This document shows, in pieces, positions 60,060-64,000 of a stretch of 64,000 nucleotides of DNA. The translations under genes and the position numbers were made by a program. How positions within the stretch are numbered: the stretch's first letter is position 1; each line of letters starts with the position of its first letter. The notes below the pieces were generated by a model. The model searched no databases, was not told the origin of the DNA, and saw only the letters and a program-made list of their open reading frames with translations. The stretch lies in contig CAZIAD010000010.1 of the NCBI GenBank assembly GCA_964537555.1, positions 34,379-98,378 on the forward strand, read 5' to 3'. The stretch comes from CAYRWR01 sp964537555. GTDB taxonomy: Bacteria > Spirochaetota > Brevinematia > Brevinematales > CAYRWR01.

Positions 60060-60611
60060 ATGCTCAGGAAGATTACTGTACTGGGATTACTTATACTGCT
60101 CAGCGCCTGTTCTCTCAGAGATGATGCCGCTATCGAAGCCTATCGTGACTATACACCCCATGTGGACATCTTAGCCGTTGAATACCGGGTATACAAAGAA
60201 CTGTTCAGCACACTGTTTGACAATCCTCTCACGGATGCTGATATTCTGGGTATCCTGGTGTCTGTACTCATCACCTACACCAATGAAGAAGGGGAATACT
60301 GGAAAAGTGCGGAAGAGACCTGGTATGACCGTACCGGGGATTGCGAAGATTTTTGCACCCTGTTTCTGGGCCTGCTCCAGCAGGAAGGGATTTACGACGG
60401 CCAGAGCATGATAGTGATAAATCCGGATGAGGGAGACCCCTGGACCTATCATGTAAAAATCGCCGACCGCAAACTAGGCATAGAATATGAACTGACCAGT
60501 GGGCTGCTGAATATTTCCCCTCTGCGAAAGGAAGGCATATTACGTGAATACAGTTATGCTGAAGTCATGTATCAGGCTTATGAGAAAAAGAGGCTGGACT
60601 GGGTGTTTTAA
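60060..60611 (+). CDS. Transglutaminase-like lipoprotein, copy 2
   Basis: A 183-residue paralogue of 59363-59920. Lipobox LLSAC, then WYDRTGDCEDFCTLFLGLLQ with the Cys, YHVKIADRKLGIEYEL with the His, and the shared ending YSYAEVMYQAYEKKRLDWVF. All expected catalytic positions are kept, so both copies are probably active. The N-terminal domains differ slightly. It ends 4 bp inside the convergent S41 protease gene. Confidence 0.78.
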   Translation: MLRKITVLGLLILLSACSLRDDAAIEAYRDYTPHVDILAVEYRVYKELFSTLFDNPLTDADILGILVSVLITYTNEEGEYWKSAEETWYDRTGDCEDFCTLFLGLLQQEGIYDGQSMIVINPDEGDPWTYHVKIADRKLGIEYELTSGLLNISPLRKEGILREYSYAEVMYQAYEKKRLDWVF

Positions 60612-62197
60612 TCCCGAGGCTGTTTAAAGACCTTCTTCATCAGGGGGTCCTGTTTTAAGAGGAACTCCGTACCATACACATCTCCTTCATAGTACATACG
60701 GCTCAGGGTCTCCTCCCAGGTCGGTTCTACTGGCAGCTCTACCCGGTTATCAAAAAGCTCTTCAATAGTATCATAAGTGCTCAGATCGATCACATTCACT
60801 ATCTGGTAGGCGATCCTGGAATGAGGCAGGATAAACAGCTCATAAAAACCTCCCCTGGCCTCTCCCTGTTCATAGCCACTGGGCTGGCCTACCGTCACTA
60901 CCCTGTCCAGATGCAGGGCCTGGTACTGCGCCACGGTGGGAGAGGAGAAAGTGTGCTCATTAAGCAGAAGATACACTTTACCAGTATATTCCAGGTTTTC
61001 CTGAAGTGCATCATAATGTAACTCATAGGTAAATCTCTGAAACTGCTCATTATTGAGAACGGGGACCGGCACAGTCCCGGTCAGGCTCAGGGACTGGAGC
61101 CCCTTTTTGATACGGGGATTGTCGTGGCCTTCAAACATCAGATTGATCACTTTCATACCCACAGTCATATTGATATGAATGGGGTCGGGATAAATGTGCT
61201 GCAGCAGGGAGGGGAAAAAATCCGTATAGCCCCCCGGAGAATCCCGGAAATCGAAGACTATGGCCCGGATATCTTTATCCTTATACTTAAGAAGTGACTT
61301 TATGATCTTCTGCTGCCGGTTCAGGGATAAAGCCCGGATATAGAGCGTCTTATATTTTTCCAGATACTTTATTCTACGCTCCCCGTTTCGGGGATCATAA
61401 GTCTCCCTGGCCGAAAAATAATGCGGAGTACTAAAGGAGAGTCCCCGGTCAGTATCCAGTACCAGCTTTTTTTTTCTGCCCTTAGTATCCTTAAACTCCA
61501 GGGTCAGCTGCTTATGCTTCATAAAGCTGTCACAGAGATAAAACTGGTCATCATAAAAGCGTTTATTTTTTTGATCCCACATCAGATATCTTTCCCAGCG
61601 CAGTTCTCTCACATACTCATGCACTGGAGTGCCCTCTATACTGATCAGAGTATCCCCGGTGTTTACCTGGGTATTGCCTGCTGTAAAGCCCGAAAATACC
61701 CGGTACTCCCCCTGAAAGTAAATAAATGGCAACTCCAGATTATAACTGGGTAGCAAATCATAGTATTTTCGGGACAGTCTCGCATATGTCGAGTCAGGAT
61801 CCTCAATGTCCAGCCGGTCCCAGTTATACATACCAACCTTTAGTATAAAGTTGTGCATATCCTGAGTCACAATCAATGCCTGATTCACCAGAAGTAAGAA
61901 TTCCCGGTAAGTACTGATCTCCCTGATCTTTTTCCGTAAGGCCTGGAGATCCGCCTCGATATCCTGTCCCATGAGCGCTTTTTTTAACTGAATCCGGCAG
62001 AAAGTATTGGTAATGGAGGAAATAAGGAAGTCAAAATCCTGGTACATCTGCTTCTGATCGAGCTGTGGTAATGCAGACTCCTGTTGTGAATCCGGGCCCT
62101 CCTGGCTGCGCAATCCATCCCGGGCATACACATTTGAAAGGGAAAGAAAAGACAAAATGACAGTAAAAAACAAAGCATGCCGGACTTTGAATAACAA
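60608..62197 (-). CDS. Exported S41-family (tail-specific) peptidase-like protein
   Basis: 529 residues from the TTG at 62197, chosen because AAGGAGGACATC places the site at 6 bp and a signal peptide (LFFTVILSFLSLSNVYA) follows; the longer in-frame ATG at 62386 reads through non-coding sequence. A PDZ-like stretch (VNTGDTLISIEGTPVHEYV) precedes the protease core. The core has IVFDFRDSPGGYTDFF, VYLLLNEHTFSSPTVAQYQA with the probable Ser nucleophile, and VTVGQPSGYEQGEARGGFYE. It probably works in the periplasm. Substrate unknown. Confidence 0.8.
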   Translation of the reverse strand: MLFKVRHALFFTVILSFLSLSNVYARDGLRSQEGPDSQQESALPQLDQKQMYQDFDFLISSITNTFCRIQLKKALMGQDIEADLQALRKKIREISTYREFLLLVNQALIVTQDMHNFILKVGMYNWDRLDIEDPDSTYARLSRKYYDLLPSYNLELPFIYFQGEYRVFSGFTAGNTQVNTGDTLISIEGTPVHEYVRELRWERYLMWDQKNKRFYDDQFYLCDSFMKHKQLTLEFKDTKGRKKKLVLDTDRGLSFSTPHYFSARETYDPRNGERRIKYLEKYKTLYIRALSLNRQQKIIKSLLKYKDKDIRAIVFDFRDSPGGYTDFFPSLLQHIYPDPIHINMTVGMKVINLMFEGHDNPRIKKGLQSLSLTGTVPVPVLNNEQFQRFTYELHYDALQENLEYTGKVYLLLNEHTFSSPTVAQYQALHLDRVVTVGQPSGYEQGEARGGFYELFILPHSRIAYQIVNVIDLSTYDTIEELFDNRVELPVEPTWEETLSRMYYEGDVYGTEFLLKQDPLMKKVFKQPRD

Positions 62198-62527
62198 GAT
62201 GTCCTCCTTATTCACAGTGTTTATATAGAATAATATAGCACAATTCAGGCAATAATTCCAGTGAAAAATGCCGAAGGCATAGCGGAACTGAAATCGCTTA
62301 AGTACTATCTCAGACATAGGATATAAATCTACGAAGCATGAATAAACTCTTCTCAAGTGGTAAAAAGGATACCCTGCCCTAAACATCAGGATCAGAATCC
62401 CTGTCCAGCCGAGAACAGTGAGTAAGTGATTATTTAGCGCTTTGCCTAGGAATGAGGTTCAGCCGCGGGTTTTCTCTCATTTTCCCCATTGACTTTGTTA
62501 GAATTATGGAGTGCATTACTTTTAATA
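62198..62527. other. Gene-free gap
   Basis: A stretch of 330 bp between the S41 gene start and the end of the 62528 lipoprotein gene. No coding frame with a site, no hairpin with a T run and no clear promoter pair was recognised. Confidence 0.4.
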
Positions 62528-63130
62528 TCACGGAATGCTAAAAGTGGATGTTGCCAGAGTGTCTTCATAATGGATATACTGCACCTCTTCGTGTTCGTCA
62601 CTGGAGGGATGGGTGGCGTCGGCGCGTCCGGTGTACCAGGGGTAAATGGCTATGACATAGTCACCACTGCTAAAGGCAGGATGGGAGGCATGGCCGTCTG
62701 CATAGGAATAACCCATGGTGATATATTCATAATTACTGCCGTACTGATCAATGTGATTGGTCCGGGTACCTGCAGCCAGGGGCAGTTCGAACTGAAATTC
62801 CCGTGAAGTAAGGGGGCCCCTGCCCCAACCATTATCGATACGGCCCTCCAGGAAAGTATCAGGGTTTAACACTCCGAACCAGTGATGTACCCGGCTCCAG
62901 TCATACTCAGGCCTGGCCGCTTCCGGGCTGACACTGATGCCGTAGTTATTATCATAGCCGGTTTTGCGTATGCTCATGTGGACGAAATCACCATGGTAAT
63001 TGTGGATATTAGCCAGGATCATTAGCTTATCCCCATCCACGGTCGCTGATACTGCGAAATCCTCATAAAACAGGGAGCAACCGGCAGTTAAGAGAAAAAT
63101 AAAGACAGTGTAAATAAGCGGATTTTTCAT
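62528..63130 (-). CDS. Hypothetical lipoprotein
   Basis: A 200-residue protein with lipobox LTAGC (Cys 18). The mature part is rich in Gly, Tyr, Trp and His (YDWSRVHHWFGVLNPD, GYSYADGHASHPAF, AIYPWYTGRADATHPSSDEH), consistent with a beta-rich surface protein. No family is recognised. Confidence 0.65.
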   Translation of the reverse strand: MKNPLIYTVFIFLLTAGCSLFYEDFAVSATVDGDKLMILANIHNYHGDFVHMSIRKTGYDNNYGISVSPEAARPEYDWSRVHHWFGVLNPDTFLEGRIDNGWGRGPLTSREFQFELPLAAGTRTNHIDQYGSNYEYITMGYSYADGHASHPAFSSGDYVIAIYPWYTGRADATHPSSDEHEEVQYIHYEDTLATSTFSIP

Positions 63131-63291
63131 TTATCATCCTTATTACATAGATTTTACAATATATGAGAGTTCAGATCACATACTCTTAAAAGTATAGTTC
63201 ACTATCAGGGTTTTTTCAAGCTGCAAAGAACATTAGGCCCTGGATAAGCCTTTTATCCCGATCCCCTGTACTGCCCTCATTCAGCCCTGAA

Positions 63292-63972
63292 TCAGTCCAG
63301 CTCCTCTATCTGCCAGTCAACCGGCTCTTTGCCTATGCTCTTCAGGAATGCATTAGCCCGGGAAAAGGGGCGGCTCCCCAGGAAACCCCGGTTGGCTGAG
63401 AGGGGGCTGGGATGGACCGACTTGATGATATGATGCCAGGGATGAGTAATGAGCTGCTCCTTGGAGATGGCAAAGTTACCCCACAGTATAAACACCACAG
63501 GATCTTTCCTGTCATTGAGCAGACTGATCAGCCGGTCGGTGAAGATATGCCAGCCGATCTTACTGTGGGACATGGCCTGAGAGGCCCGCACTGTGAGAGA
63601 GGCATTGAGCAGGAGCACTCCCTGCCGGGCCCATTTGGTAAGATGGCCATGACGGGGGATGTCACAGCCCAGATCGTTGTGCAGCTCCTTGTAGATATTG
63701 ACCAGGGAAGGAGGAATTTTCATGCCGGGCTGTACAGAGAAGCACAGTCCGTGAGCCTGGCCCGGTCCATGATAGGGATCCTGTCCCAGTATGACTACTT
63801 TGACGTCCTTGTAAGCTGTAAAATGAAGGGCATTAAAGATATCATTCATATGAGGGTAGACAGTCCTGGAATTATACTCATCTATCAAAGTGCGGCGTAA
63901 TTTTTGATAATAGTCTTTTTTAAATTCCTCTTCCAGAAATTCCTGCCAGTCATTTTGAAAAATGCGTTTCAT
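63292..63972 (-). CDS. ung: Uracil-DNA glycosylase
   Basis: A 226-residue family 1 enzyme that removes uracil from DNA. VVILGQDPYHGPGQAHGLCF contains the catalytic Asp and water-activating motif, LLLNASLTVR the uracil-binding Asn region, and HPSPLSANRGFLG the HPSPLS motif. Full length. Alone on its strand at the end of the window. Confidence 0.98.
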   Translation of the reverse strand: MKRIFQNDWQEFLEEEFKKDYYQKLRRTLIDEYNSRTVYPHMNDIFNALHFTAYKDVKVVILGQDPYHGPGQAHGLCFSVQPGMKIPPSLVNIYKELHNDLGCDIPRHGHLTKWARQGVLLLNASLTVRASQAMSHSKIGWHIFTDRLISLLNDRKDPVVFILWGNFAISKEQLITHPWHHIIKSVHPSPLSANRGFLGSRPFSRANAFLKSIGKEPVDWQIEELD

Positions 63973-64000
63973 ATCATTATGGCCCTTATCTTTTTTTAGT

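Noticed and set aside
62198..62386. In-frame N-terminal extension of the S41 protein
   Set aside because: The extension has no ribosome binding site and would put a long tail before the signal peptide; the TTG at 62197 has a strong AAGGAGG.

Overview
The window is one continuous stretch of a Gram-negative bacterial chromosome. Genes are tightly packed on both strands, and most carry an AGGAG-type ribosome binding site. Lipid A genes (lpxA, lpxB, lpxC), several lipoprotein signal peptides and an OmpA-like protein show an outer membrane. EAL-HDOD, PilZ, LemA, GIDE and bactofilin proteins, together with a fused VWA-TPR (Bat) protein, would suit a spirochaete-like organism. That placement is an impression from gene content and is not proven. 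No rRNA, tRNA, CRISPR array or insertion sequence was seen.

Layout. 1-7.9 kb: housekeeping genes (truncated methyltransferase, sugar-phosphate nucleotidyltransferase, hisC, purQ, argS), two tandem EAL-HDOD paralogues and a lipoprotein. 8.0-22.1 kb: a large secreted alpha-glucan degradation locus, all on the minus strand. It holds three paralogous plant-type GH13 amylases, then two copies of a two-gene cassette (small jelly-roll-like protein plus large multidomain GH13 enzyme). 22.4-31.8 kb: ogt, an OmpA-like lipoprotein, an AI-2E family permease, eno, a GIDE-lemA pair, and a cytoplasmic-type GH13 enzyme behind a TetR repressor with a near-perfect operator. 31.8-35.3 kb: an AT-rich patch with a frameshifted SH3-type gene and a large periplasmic repeat protein. 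35.6-43.6 kb: membrane protein, PilZ protein, a DUF3606-like small gene, a HAD-Smr fusion, hisF, hinT, rpsU, yqeY, dapF and a degenerate cyclase. 43.6-50.8 kb: the Bat protein and an envelope operon (M23 peptidase, bactofilin, STAS, lpxA, lpxB, ruvX, lpxC). 51-64 kb: tatD, histidine kinase, TerB-like, MBL hydrolase, dtd, GH63, AMMECR1, mraY with a large inserted loop, an exonuclease, twin transglutaminase-like lipoproteins, an S41 protease, a lipoprotein and ung.

Most striking result. All five transcription units of the amylase locus begin with a sigma-54 (RpoN) -24/-12 element of the form TGGCA(C/T)-N5-TTGCA. In all five, a LacI/CcpA-like 14-bp operator (consensus TGTAAGNGCTTACA) lies exactly 7 bp downstream, over the predicted start site. 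At three of the five, TGCAC-N-GTGCA palindromes or close relatives lie about 90-130 bp upstream, where a sigma-54 activator would bind. The five enzymes also share a secreted module of about 168 residues that I cannot assign to a family; it is C-terminal in three and N-terminal in two. A sixth sigma-54 element drives lpxC, with a different 18-bp perfect palindrome upstream. Together these suggest a dedicated RpoN-dependent polysaccharide-use regulon plus RpoN control of lipid A synthesis.
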